From: Phorcus lineatus
Taxonomy: Eukaryota; Mollusca; Gastropoda; Trochida; Trochidae
Assembly (NCBI GenBank): GCA_921293015.1
Contig: OV121090.1
Span: 16,771,304-16,835,303, forward strand
Reading direction: 5' to 3'
DNA: 64,000 nucleotides
The stretch's first letter is position 1. Every line of letters begins with the position of its first letter. Shown in pieces: positions 12,001-26,600 of the stretch. Position numbers and translations under genes: made by a program. The notes under the pieces were generated by a model that was not told the origin of the DNA, did no database searches, and saw only the letters and a list, made by a program, of their open reading frames with translations.

Positions 12001-15000
12001 TACTTCACTTCAAGAACAGCACAAGTTTGCAATCTAATGCCATGAAGTGACTTTGAGAAAATGCAGAGTGGCTTATCCTACCTCTCTTCTTATCCTTGTC
12101 CAGGGGACTGAGATTGATGAACCTGAGGAACTGACACTTGGCTGGGAACTCAGGCTCCTGACAGAGAAGTTCTGAGTCGGAGAGCGAGGGAGTGTGGAGT
12201 GGGGAGCAGTTCTCCTCCTCTAGTTGAATCGGACTCACGCTGCGCTCCTTGTGGAATTTCCTTCGCTTCCGCAGCTTCTCAAACTGTATATCTAGACATA
12301 CAAATGATACTCCTATAACCTTTTGGTGAAATGATGATCTTTGCTCTGCTGATGCACGGAGAAAGGTCAAGAAAGAAGGTCTTGCATAATACTGATATTG
12401 AAATGAGAAACGTTATTAAGTCTTTATCAGTATTTAGTTAGCAAATCTCTCTTAATTCTAAAATCAGCCACTGATATCAGGTTTGACACTGATCATTTCA
12501 GCATGTGGAAATTAAGTTTACTTTATTTAAAGCTACAAGTTTTGGCAAAACATGATTTACCTTTATTCTGATAAAATGTCAGAAATCAAAAAAACATTCT
12601 TGTTAATGTAACAATACCTTTCTTCCTTCTCACTGTGATGAGTCCAAGTTCACTGAAGAGTCTTCGCTGCTGAGCAGACGGTACAGTTTTGAGTGGAGGA
12701 CCCTGGGATATCAACAATAACTTCTGTATACGCCTCTCATCCTCGTCTGACGGATAATCGTCCTCTGTGTCGCTACAATAGGTCCCGTTCAACCTGGACT
12801 CTCGAAGCTTCTGTTCCTCAATATCCAGCTTACTCCTAACATGGTTATCTAGAGGCAGTCTCTGCGTGACGTTAGCATCCGAGAATGGAGCAGCCAGACG
12901 ATTATCAACACTCTGAGCTTCTATTTTATGTCCGAACTCTGTCGCAAGGCTGCGGAAATCAAACTTTTCGATATTATGATTACTTTGAGCCATGTTGATT
13001 GCTTTCTTTTGTTGTTGTCTCTCATAGGAATCTGAACTGTCTCTACGATTACCACTTTCATGATGGCGATCGTTACTATCACGAAGACGATAACTGGGCA
13101 CAGAAAGGTCTGTAGATTTTGAGCTGAGCAAATACTGAGAATCATGAGCAGGTTTTTCAAAAGGTCGGAATATTGAAGCACTATCAGAATTCCTTCCATT
13201 TCTCGTTGTCTCCCCGTGTCTAGGCGAGAGGAGCGGTGGAGGGTGACCTCGTTCTGATGGGTGGTGACCTCGACCAGACTCTGCATCAAGCTGTCGATGA
13301 CCCTCCATAGATACACTGTTGTAGTGCCGAGAGTGGTACGAATCTGTGGGCTGAAAGAGAAAGATGTTTCAACACATGGGTGAAGATGTTTCTATCAAAA
13401 AGGGTACAAATCGGGAAGGTTATTGGTAAATGCAATGATAGTAATGCATTGGCAGGATTTTAGGAACAAAAATCCAACAAGATTTTGGCAGTTGATGGGA
13501 CTTCTATGATATAAACATACCAACAATTTTGTAATCTTTTACAGTTTTAACACATTTGTTGGCCCCGATTTTGTCTGTAAGTCTTCTTTTAAGATTACAA
13601 GCTTATTTGTCAACTGCTCAGTATACTTTTGACTTACGCTCTTATTGCTTGTATGCAGCTGAAGGTTCAAGTTCCTACCTTATGCATGAAGTGGTTCCGC
13701 TCATTATCTCCTCGCAGACCATCCGCCCACCTCATCTCCTCCCCACGGCGGTATCCCCCTTCTCTCGGGGTGCCCTGAGTGATTGAACCAAACTTGGAAG
13801 CTTCTTCCCGCTTTCCCCCAGGGTCATGACCTCTGGGGTCATCATGGTGGCGCCCTCTATGAGGCACTGACAAAACACTATTATGATTGCTGAGGTCATT
13901 ACGTCGCTCTAGTATTTTCTGCTTTGCTCTCTCCATTTCTCGCTGCTGTTCTTTCATTCGTTGAATTTCAGCTTCCTTTTCTCTTTCTTTCTCTCTTTCC
14001 CTCTCTCGCTCTCGCTCTCTTTCTCGTTCTCTTTCCTTTTCCCTCTCCCGCTCCCTCTCACGTTCTCGATCCAGTTCTCGCTGTCGGTCTTCTTCAGCCC
14101 GTGCTCTGGAAGTAAAATACGAAGTCAAACCCTGGAATTCAACAAAGTTCAAGACACTGCACAGACAATGATTACATTGGTTGTGCATAAAGGATGGTCA
14201 GCCCAATGGAAGGTTCAACAAAGACACACAATTTCAGACGAATTCATCATAATAATAACTGATGAGTTTAATGCAATACAGACAACAATGAGATCAATGA
14301 GCAATGACAAAAATGAGGTTTATAGTCTAATTAATTTAACATAGAAATAAATCTTTTCTTGATTATCTTTCTCGGGTACCTCCACAATGACAAAACAATC
14401 GGATATTAGTACATGAACTTTGGCTTAAGATATGTTTTGATACTTTGGTTATATTCAATTGCAAAGAAAGTACCAACCTCTCGGCCGACAGTGCAGGAGA
14501 TCGAGGTCCGATCCCAGCAGCGCTAGGGGACAGGTACTGATATTGGTTGAGGAGCTCGGCAGGGTAGCGAGCCCCAGGGATTAGTGGGTGCATGCCTGGG
14601 TGAGGGATCATTCCCCCCGCCGCTGTAGTGAAGGGTAGGTACGGGGGCTGCATCATCCTATACCTCTCCAACATCAGCGGGTCCTCCAGTCTGTGGGATG
14701 AGGGAAAATAGGTAATGGTCGGTCTAAATCTAACATACCGTATATTACCGTGTATAAGTCGACCCTGTGTATAAGTCGACCCCCTTTCTCAGGCCCCCAA
14801 ATTGCTGTCAAAATCATATACCTCATTTATAAGTCGACCCCCCTAATAGCAGGTCGACAGGTCGGAGGCAGGTCGACATGAAACACGCGGCAAGTTGAGA
14901 GATTTAGTTAGGGTAAGTTGATGTATCGGTAATTTTCAAAGTGAGTTGTAATACGTCAGTGTTTTGCAATACAGTAAGCATTTGTTTAATAAGAGATTGT

Positions 15001-18000
15001 TGTAATAAATATATTAATAATAAATATTAATAATAAAAAATACATACGTGTGTGCTGGTGTTTGTTCTTTTTAAAAAAAAAAAATTTTGTGTCATTTACG
15101 TCTCGGTACATGCGCAGTGTTGCACCTAGAGTGCGTATTTGTGTAATTAGTAAATAACGCATCTATAATGAAATGTGGCGTAAAAAATGATAACTACTGG
15201 GCCACACCATGCGCAATAAACATTAAGTACGTATTTATATGCATATCGTGAGTAGCATTTGGTTTCTAACTCAATTTTAATGGAACTATCATGTTTCTCT
15301 AAGTCCTAAGTGTTGACTACTATGACTGTGATTTTCCTTGTATTTAAAGGAGGATAGGGTCCAAAATATGAAATGGGTTTCTCAATTTTGATATTGTTTG
15401 AAACACATTACATTTTTTTAGAATGATCGTTAAAGCTTTTTCTTGGAATAGATTTCAGGACTGATCTTAACAAGTCCAGAGTAAAGAATTGCTCAGTATA
15501 TATTCACTTTGTGCCATGAATTTTCTAAATATGGTCTTATTTTGTCTGACTTTTGAAAAGATCATCATCAAAGGGAAGTAACTCTGACCTATAAGCTGGA
15601 TGAGAGTAGGGGTGATGTGCCATGAAGGCGGGATGGTAAGCTGCTTGGTAGGCAGCCGCATCCATTCCAAAAGGAGGGGGGACAGGTTGTCGAATCTCGT
15701 CGCCAGGGCGATATGGCTGGAAACCTCTCATCCCATCTTCTCGCTGGGTTGATCCAGGAGTGGAATGGGGAGTCAAACTAAAACAATCAGAATCATTGCA
15801 ATATAACAGTCATATTGATGTTGAGTCAACTACATGAAAATACAATTAGTGACAAAGTAACACCTATAGTTCAAAATAGCAGAAAATTCATTTCAAATTC
15901 AACATGAATATTTCTTAAAAACAACATGCTCTCAAAAACAACCTTAATCTAGAAATGATTATCTACAGCATTAGTTAATGATAAACTCCTCTTAAGGACA
16001 CAAACTATCAATTATAAAAATGGGGAAAAAAGCCAATATTTGTAGAATTTTACATTTACAATGAAGCTAAATGATTGGGAAGGATTTTAGTTTACCTAAC
16101 AGAACCTATGTCTATACACTAAAATTCTTAGATGGCATCTACTTAATATGTCACTTTGCTAACACAATGTGTGAATGGACTCACATTCTTGATGGAGTCT
16201 GCCCATGGGGGCCATCTTTGATGGATGATCGGTCATCATCTCGCGAATGAGAAGAGAGAGGACGCTGCTCTCTCTCCTGTTTTAGAGACAGTGGCTCGTA
16301 AAGAGACGAAGCGTTGCTGTGAGCGGAGGACACTCGCTCCAGACCCTGTGTAAACCAAAGAGAAGACTGCTGATGTCAAAGAATACAAATCATCATCAGA
16401 TACCCTTTCAAGCTTTTCTTCAATTATACGTGCTAACGGTTTTACTTCTTGGAATGCCTGTCTAAAGCACCAAAAAAATATTTCCTCACGATACACTAAT
16501 ATTTACTCCATGACAGATGAGCTATTTGATGAGCCACCTTCATTCAATTCTTTTGGCATAAACATATTCAAGAATACACAGACTTTTATACTACAGTAGA
16601 ACTCGGATATAACGAACTCCAAGGGACCAGCGAATCTAGTTCGCTATATCCGGTGTTCGCTACTCACGTTTGGCAGCCATCTTGGATTATCAAAATGAAA
16701 ACGTACATGTCTAAACACGGTTTATAATCTTCAAGATAGCCAGACAAACGATTATTGAGCCAATCATCAACAAGGTCAGTGTCAACAGAAGCGCTTTCAC
16801 CATGAGCTGATTTGCATACAATGCCACGCCTCTGCTTGAATCTGTCAATCCATGCACTCTGGCAATCAAAATCTGAATGACCTAATTTCGATGCTAATTC
16901 GTTTGCCTTTGTCTGCAACATTGGGCCATTTAACGGAATGTTCTCACTTCTTGCCCCTTGAAACCATTTGTAGAGAGCATCTTCTACATCTTGGTGATTG
17001 GCAGCTCTTAACTTTTTGCGGGCGGGGCCAAAATCAGACGACACAGATTGAGCCAGAATAGCTTCGCGATTCTTAATGATGCCACTCAAAGTAGATTTTG
17101 GAATATCAAAGTCCAAAGCGATGTTTTTCTTAGATTTTACACCCAAATCAACGGCCTCTATGATACGAAGTTTAGTATCAAAAGTGATAGCTTTACGTTT
17201 ACCCGCCATCTTGTGACAAGAAACGCAAGTGAACTGACATTCTGTGACCATGTCGGGTATTTAAACACAACATCTGTTTACTTAACAGTTAATTTTCTAA
17301 CAACGTTGAAGATACCGCTGATTGACTAAGCTGACACGGAGTGAGTTTGCTCTAACAATAATGAGGAGCTTTGATTCACCACGGACAATGTTGATCTTAC
17401 CGCTAATTGAGTAAAGCTGACACTGATTGAGTTCGCTATAAGTGATGTTAATTGACCCTCGGGGCATGAAAATTAGTTCCCTATATCAGATAATTCGCTA
17501 TATCCGGGTTCGCTATACACGTATAATTTTAATGATATTATATAAAGCTTATGACGGGACTTAAAAAATGGTTCACTATATCCGAGTGTTCGCTATATCC
17601 GAGTTCCTTATATCCGTGTTCTACTGTACATGAAAATTATTTCCACCCTTTTTTTTTTTAACAAATTAAGTCATGAAAACATCAAGAGTTACCCTCCTTT
17701 AATCACTCTCAGATCTACTATCCTTTACGGATTTTTTAAAACTAAATTCCATGCGATTTCCTTACTTACAACCATTATTTCAAAGCTTCAAACATCTTAA
17801 AAACACAAGTATTGTAAAGGTCAGAATCGTCTGAAAAAGTCAGTTATCTCCCTTTGATCACTGACCTGTCTGCTATCACTGTTGAGCACAGTCGGATGAG
17901 CTTGAGTGGGTGCTATGGTAACCACGGGTGGAGACGTCAATGAGGAGGCTTGTGAGGCATATACTAATGGAGGCGGTGCCCTCTTCGGTGTGGACGATCG

Positions 18001-21000
18001 TGGACTCACGTTTGAACTAGGTGGACTGTTATGCTTTGAGTTTGAAGTTGGTTCATCTGAAAAACGGTGAAGTTTTGATTTAGAAGAATTTGAATTCTTA
18101 AAATTGACATGTCAGGTTTATTTTGGTAATGCATTCTGATAAGGCAAATAAAAGATTTGAAATTATGACAAGCATGTGAAGTAATTATTGCACAGTTATG
18201 AAGCATAAGTAAAAGGTGATTCTAAAGGCTGAAGAAATAAACATATAGAGCAATATGTAAACAATATATAATCACTACATATTTGTTCATTTCCTCAACA
18301 AAATTTTTGTTCTTCAAACTTTTCTACCACACACAAAATATAGGCGCCCATAGTCATTCAATAACAATTTTAGTTTTTTTGCAGGAACACTTTTATGTTA
18401 TCAAATAAGTGGACCAAGAATCAGAATTACATATCTCAACTGCATATTAAATTATCAAAATAAAAAAATAACCATACAAAAAATTTTTTTGTAATTTTAT
18501 TGAGGATTTGAACCAAGTTGAGCTGAAAAGCATTGCTAGAATTAAAGTTTAATTTCGACATGTCCTAAGATACCAATGTCGACGTCGCTGAGCATGCTGG
18601 GTGAAGAAGAAGGCCCATCAGGCGGCCCGCAGAAGTTGGGGACGGACATCTGTGAGACAATAATCAGCGTACATGCCAATACAACGTTAAGTCATCCAAG
18701 CCAATATCCCACAGATTTAAAGGGACAGTCTCAAAGCTTGATAGCAATCCTTTCCCTGCTTCATATACTTTATAAAACTAGGTGGTTTTTAGAATTTATG
18801 ATCTTACAAAAAGTTGAGTTTAACTTGTAGCTGATTTGAATTTCAAATTTGAAGGGTTAATAACATTTACGTTTTTGATCATTTGACCACAGAAGGTGAC
18901 ATATTCTTGGACCATACCATTATGTATGTTGTTGTTGTACACAAAGCTTTGAGCCTGCACATTTAAATAAAGATCTATGTTAATTTTTAGAGTGAGAACT
19001 GAAATAATCATGCAAGGTTTTGCCACCCTACACCAGTTATCTGATAATATGCATGGTGCCTACATTTGCCATAATAATGACACTACAATGTACATTTACC
19101 ATACACAAACCATCTCTGAAGTATATTCAAAAACATTGCTGGTTCCTGCGCAAGAAGTGCTTGTGAAACATTGATGGCCAAGGAGGATATAAACATATTT
19201 GGATCCATAATCATCATATGTGTTTGTCTTATGTATACGCCTCCTCATCTTGATCAAGTTTGATCTTACAACAAATTCATCTTGCATGATGGATGAGTTC
19301 AAAAGTTAATTCAACTAAGACCAATCAATTTCGGAAAATGTGTTCAAGCCCAATTTCAAGATTATACAGTATAACATTATTACTTCATCTGTAACGGAAT
19401 TCACGTCAAGAATCAAAGACTTTTCACACTAAAAAAAAAGTTATAAAAATTAAACAGACGGACAGACAAGGGACAAGCCATATACACCAAAAGGTCTTGA
19501 ATTTGTTTTCTTCCCTCCGAATGTTCTCCTATGTTGTTGATGAAACTGACACGGGTTTATTTTGCAAAGGAGGTAAATATCACATGTACTCACCCCTAAA
19601 TACAATTTTGAGGATTCCGTTGGTACCTGCCAGAAAAATTAGTTTGAAATGTGTTTCTGAGAATCTGCACTTCAAATATCGGAAAGTGTGCTGTTGGGGT
19701 AACTTTAAAGGAGATTCTACTATAGATAAAACCATTACGTTACCTTTTTTTCAAATACCAATTTTCAATATAAGTATGGTTTAATCAAAAGATGGTTAAG
19801 ATCTTAATTAAGTATAAGGTGGCAGTGATTTAAAAGAGTGTCAAGAAATGCTATACAGAGCTAGTTGAGTCCCAGAAAGCAAGTTTAGAAACAAGATCAA
19901 AGACATTGGCCATATCTACAAATGGCATTCTTAGCAATAAACGGAACTAAATTTACTTTGTGGAACCCTATGAAAGTAGAGAGAATACTAAGGCAGTTCA
20001 CAAAAATAATTTGATGACAAATCTGACATTTTAAATTACAAAATTAAATTAGGCAAAATTTCAACATTTTCATTTTATTTCAACAATTTTTGTTTTATAT
20101 GGTAAACTGTTAATGAAATATTGTGGTTTGATCAGTCTCAACAGTTATCAACACAAAATGTGGGTATAAAACAGTTCTTACTTTTGGCTTATAACATTTT
20201 GTTAAGAATCAGTTTTGTCCATCAAACATAAATCTCATCATAATATTCTAATACAAGAATATTATTCCGAGATATCCCGTCACTAACTTGTTAGTTAATG
20301 GAGAATGGCTCCTCTGCCGTAATTAATTAAACATAAAAAATGTTTTAAAACACCAAAAACATGCATGCACTACGCTAGTGATAAAAGAACAGGGGGTGAT
20401 TACAACACACCAAGTACTAAGGGTTAGTATCAGTTTCATACAAATGCAACAACATAATCCTTAAATCTCATGAGAACTCTTTCTAACATCACCAGTCATC
20501 AACCAACAGATATTTGGCTACACAGAAGATCACTTAGGTTGATCTACGAACTCTACCAAAAACCCTTGTCATTCACTGATAACTTGGCTTTCTTTTTTTA
20601 GATGCAACTTCAATATTAGATGAACGAATGGTTCCAAAGGAACGTTTCATGACACAAATCTTAATGTATCATTGTCATGACTTCATTTCCTTTATATCAG
20701 AAATCATGTCCCTTCTTTGAAAACCATCAGTAAATCAACAGACAATCTGACACCTATTTCTAAATGATATAACTGACTTAATCCCCTAGAAAACAAGTCT
20801 TACAGGTAGTATGTCAAAGGAAAGAATTTGACTGGAACTGGTATACCATGGGTTATTGAACCTAGAGCAATCTCTACAGCAGACAAACGTCCGGATTCAA
20901 ACATGGACCTCTTGATACAAAACAAACCACTGTACCCATGCTATCCAACCTCACTGCAGCAGATACTTACTATCAGTAGAGTACAAACAAACTAGGACAC

Positions 21001-23659
21001 AGTAAGTGCCAGTAGCTTACCAATGGGGTCCTTGGCCTGATGAGCAAGTTTACGTAGAGCTGCAGCAAAACTGGAGGTGCGTGTTGCGCTGAGCGCCGCG
21101 TCACCGCTGACTGAGTTAAGTCCGTTACTAGGTGACACTTGGTTCAGGGGGGGGACTGTAGCAGTGTTCCGCGATACCTTCGAGCCTGTGGATGGCGCAG
21201 GGCTTAGCATGTTCAAGGGGGGAGGTTTAGACCCCGCAGACACACCTGCAAGACAGAGGACAGAGGTTAAATAAGAGGATATACCTAAGATCATGATCAT
21301 TGTACATTTTTCAGTCATAAACCAGAAATCTTACCACCAGAATTAACAAATTTCTAAGCAACCTTTTCTATTGCCCTAGGATAAGTTTGGCTAAATAAAC
21401 AAACCAGATGGTAATACTTGGCTAAAAATTCCCAGATGACATTGATTCTTTATGAGTGACTGTATTGACAGCTTGGCTTCAAAAAGGTAGGTGTTCAAAA
21501 GTGACTATGGAATTATATGTTTGATATCTAATTTGTCACAGAATTAAGTTAAGTGATCACTATCATCTTCTTCAAAGCAAAACTGCTTAAAACAAGAAAT
21601 GTAGAACCATTCTAAATTAATAATGATGAGGGTGACATAATCATCTGTCTATGACATTGCAAACATCCAATCAAATCAGGTTAATTTATATCAATTCATG
21701 AAATATCAAATAAAATATGGCAAAGGAAGTATATCAGATATGAAAATCAAGATGTGCATCGCTGATTACAACACCACAGAGAGCTGTCCTATCCCATGAT
21801 ACCATGTTAATCTGAGATACAATGTACATGTGTAGCTGACGGAAGCACTGGTTTGTGAATTGTGTACTGTTTAAGAACCATCTGGGGAGCACCATCCGCA
21901 GACATACTTCCTGTGTCAGTCTATTCTCAAGTAACTTCTAGATTCAATTACGTCAGAGTTACCTACTTCAAGTCTCTCTAATGATGATACATGAAGCAGC
22001 ATGTGACAACACCCATCTAATCACATGTGTTCATTTCACAGAGAGAGTGAACATTTCAGACTGAAATAGACATGAAATATGCAAGGGACTGTCGACTACC
22101 GACAGCAAATCAATAGCAAGATTAGACACCTGTCTCATCCTGCATTCTCCACACCTGTACCTTCCTTTGCTTAACAATTTTACAAGGTCTACAGGTAATA
22201 AGTGCATTATTAATTAAACAACGACAAGTGAAGATGATGTGGGTAAACAGGTTTCTCATGCTCAGCATCAATAGGTAAGAGTAAGTAGACTTTGATTGCT
22301 GGCTCATAAAAGAGCCGAATCAGCAATACTGAAAGAATAGGACTCTTATTACCTTCAAATATCAAATAGGGGAACAGGGGCCCTAATATCAAAAAAGATA
22401 GATAACAGTTTGATGCTCTGTTGCTGTCAGAAACCTGAAACCTTACTCAAAATATTGCTCTTATGATGGATATAGTGATGCAAAACTCAGGCAACTGATA
22501 TCTATAAATTACTTGTATATTAATTGTTTGTGTTTATCCTTTTCCACTTATATTTCATCTTTTACATCCCATCAAATGGTCAATCTTATCTAATTATACA
22601 GATAAGTTTACTTATAAGAATGGTTTACATAAACTGACTTCAATGTGATCTATGATGGTGCACCTTGTAATGCACCAGACAAACGGTTATCAACTAAATC
22701 CTGTTTGTTAGATACAGCACTATTTCACTCTGAATCTAGCCTTGTATATATATTCCCTGATATTTATAGACGTTTGTTTTGTATTTCAACACTAAGTCTT
22801 GCTAATTGTCACAACAAAAATTCCATCCCTGTGATGGGGGACCATGTTTACATGGAACTTGTAACATGCAGTGGTATCTATGGTTGACAGTATCATCAAA
22901 ACAACTAATTGTCATTCCACAGCATACAAGCAGTCACTGCCCTTAATCTAGACGTTATCATGATGTTTGTGTTCAAATGATCTATGGTTCACTCAAATTG
23001 AGTAAAGTTTTAAAAATTGAGAGAACAAAAAACATCTTGGCCTACTTCCATGTACATGCTTAATCATATTTCATGTTACTATCTGGCACCAAATGTAAGA
23101 CAAGATTTGTGTCACTCTTACCATTTAATATTTTACTTATGATCATTGAATCACAAGACTAGAAAGGACTGAATTAATGATTCCTTAAACATTTGATATT
23201 TTCTTGCAATGTCAGTCAAGATCATGTAATAAAAAGGCCTTTGAGTATCTTCCAACAGACAACCACTTAAAATCCAGACTGATAATAAGTGGTGAGGCAA
23301 ACATTAGCACAATCATCAAAGAGCTGAAGGCGGTTGAACTTGTGTTCAAGATTCCAGTTAAGTCCATTACAAGAGAGGGGGAGAGGGTTGATCCATACTC
23401 CTCAAACAGGACTATTTTATTACAAAGCTAGGGAATAGTTGATTATTTTGTAATGAGTACAACATGGCAATGCTGCAGTTAATAACCATATGTGAAGGTC
23501 AGAGGTCACCAGTTGAGAGAATAAAATCGTCCTGATTGACTCAATAATTCAGCAGCACTTGCAGCATTTTGATTACTCAACCATTCCAAGATATAAGCTG
23601 AAACACCGAGATGTGTACATGTCAAGTCCTCAAAAGTATGTAAGAGATGTTAGTTGGTC

Positions 23660-23697
<38 letters not shown>

Positions 23698-26600
23698 TCA
23701 AATAATAAGTCCCCTTGGCCGTAACACTTTGATAAAAGTGACAAATATTTTCAAAGATTCAAATCCAATAATAAGCTGGAGATACAAATGGCAACATCCT
23801 AATTCTACAGGGCATAAGAATCTGTATATCATCTAAACAAAGTTACAAATAAGTTCATCATTTTACAGATCTACATCAACACCTTGGGAGCATGTTGAAG
23901 AAATTTCCCATGATTCTACACTCATACTTCTCATAGCTTACATGTGTTTTGCATTAAATTCAAGTTTGATAATCATACAAAGCTGTAAAACATTATCCAT
24001 AAAGCATTTCCTTCCGAAGTGGTGACTTATTTTGGCAACATGAATAAACAGAATTGACCAACTGGGATCTGACGATGTGTGCGCACTGATCCACCCGCGC
24101 CTCACCTGTTAGTGATTGACACAGGTAAAACCTCGAGTTGTGAAACTCGCCTCACACGCAAGCAACCACGAGCCACAAGATCTGGAAATCCTGAACGTGG
24201 CTTCAGTTACAGAGATTACGTGGCACCATTAACAGTAAGCTCGCAAATAGTTGAGAAGGTTCATATTTCGGAAACTGGCAACATTAACCCTTTATCTTCT
24301 GCTTGGAAAGTTACTAACTATAAACATATGACATATATAATGCAGAACAAGGTAAATAACACTGAAAAGTATGTACAAGTTTTGAATTGGAATAAGCTAC
24401 AGAAATTGTCACTATAACCCTCTAATCATGATATGTGTCCAAAGTGAAAGTAGGTCTAAATTAGAGAAGATGGTAATAACAACTCTCTTGATAAATGCAA
24501 GGCATACTTTAAACAACTTTACATTCAGTAAACAGAAATCAATAGACCATACACTTACAAATGCAATCTTCAATAAAACATGAACAATAATGATCTGCAA
24601 GATAATACAAACAAAATAGTTGATATCCACCTTAATCATATTATCACTCTAACTTTACAGACCAAAGGAAGTATATATTACAAAAACATTGGCAATCCAA
24701 CTGGCAATGGAGTGTGAGACTGTACCAGTAAGAGAGCACGTGGAATGTACTATGTTATAGGTTAAGCAGTCGGAATGTTGTTGATAACTTTTTGCAGGTT
24801 CATGTGTCAATCCAGCGTGTGTTGTCAGCTCGATGGTGACCCTTGACCTCTACACGCTGACTCTAACACAAGTGATCTCAGCTCTGTAGAGGTTACACTT
24901 GCTGAATAGTCAAAGAAAAAACTAGCTCAAGTTTTATCAAGGGTTTTAGTGCTGGTACTCATGCGGGTGGAAAATGAAAATGTAAAAAATGTTTCATGTA
25001 CTGAATTAAAATGTTTTAGCATTTATGTTGCTTCATTGGCCATTTATTTTTATGTTTTGTTGATGAGTTGACATTCTTGTAATTCTTGCAACTTGTGTAA
25101 ACTCAATCGTTTTCTTGAAGACCTTTGGGTATGTCTAAGTGTCTACCAAAAACCTTTACAGAATTTCAGAAATTTCCTTCATTACTTCAAATACATTTCC
25201 ATAAATTTCACAACATTGAAATACATCTATGTGATGTCAGATATAAATAACACAGTATTGTCATTTACATGTGAAAATTTGAAACATGATGGCTGCCTGC
25301 AACTTTTTAAAGAAATAATTTTCCAGCAGAGTTCATGTTGTAAAGAATAATCTAACACTGATATTGGATAACATATCTCATCAAGTTCTTGCACCATGTT
25401 ACTAAAGATACATCTTTTGTCAAAACAAATACCTAAAATCAAATGCAAGCACTGAATTCCGCTAGTCCCCAACCTCGAGCAGCAAGATAAAATGGGGAAA
25501 CTTGTGCAAGTCAAGGTACATATTTCAAGACCCTGTCATGCAACCAGATCATTTGAAATTCTAATGTGTCAAGAAATGATGCGCGACCCTCTTTGAAGGC
25601 TGGTTCTCATTAAAGTGAACTGACCCCAAACCACCCCACCAGTGTGTCGGAATTCACGTCTGCATGTGCACATTGCAAGGTCATGGTTGAATGAAATTTT
25701 GTTGAAACATAAAATTTGGAAGGAAAGCTTCTGCATGTATCTTAAAAAGTGACACAAAGTATGTTTCATGATTTCTCATGTGGATTCAGTAAGAGCCAAT
25801 ACCTTATGACCTGTTCAGTCACAATCGCCTCTCATAATTTTGCATCTTTATCTCAAAAATGCTAAATGATGAAATTTCTTGTTTTCAATGATAATCTGAA
25901 AACAGCCCTAGTCTAAATTCTGTGTCAGATTAACATGAATATAATTTAAATGACCTACTTGACACTATCAACGTGTACTTGTCTTTGTGTCTGCTGTAAA
26001 TAAGTTTCCAAAATTACTTTTGAATCATTGGCATGCCTCTGTTTAGTTTTCGATCACAAATCACGACTTTTACTTTTTATTGTCACTATACTGAACTGAT
26101 AAGCATCAGGATTCCGTTTTTCTGAAACAACCTCTACTTCTGGATAAAATAACACTGTTTATGAAGTTACATATTTGACTTAAACAACATACTCTGTGCC
26201 CCTTTAAAGTGTAGGACATGAACTTTCCACCTTAATGACATTTAATCTACCCCAAAACCTATTTATTGGGAAAGTAAGTCATCAATTAATTAACATATGC
26301 TTTCTAAAATCTACAATTTGATCAGAGACAAATCTTTCTGGTTGCAAATTTCTAAGATAAGACAAGTTGATAGGCCAGTCGAGATTAAAAGACAAAATGT
26401 AACATAATGTAAATATTTTAAATAATGAATAGAAAGAAAATATAAATCAAACTCAAACTTTTCTGAAAGCTCTCAGACACAACAGAGTTTATAAGACAAA
26501 TGTTTACCTTCAAAACGAACATTTCTTCTTCCATAACTGAACATGACAAAGCTGAAAGTACTTCTACTAGGAGAGTGAAGTCACAACAGTTAAGGTATTG

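Noticed and set aside
13961..14344. Plus-strand Phe/Ser/Leu-rich ORF
   Set aside because: Antisense shadow of the Arg/Glu coding tract in GSE1 exon 7.
16664..17209. Functional autonomous transposase
   Set aside because: The DDE catalytic domain is entirely missing, so it cannot mobilise the element by itself.
24079..24417. 112-codon plus-strand ORF
   Set aside because: No recognised domain and no splice or promoter context; likely chance.
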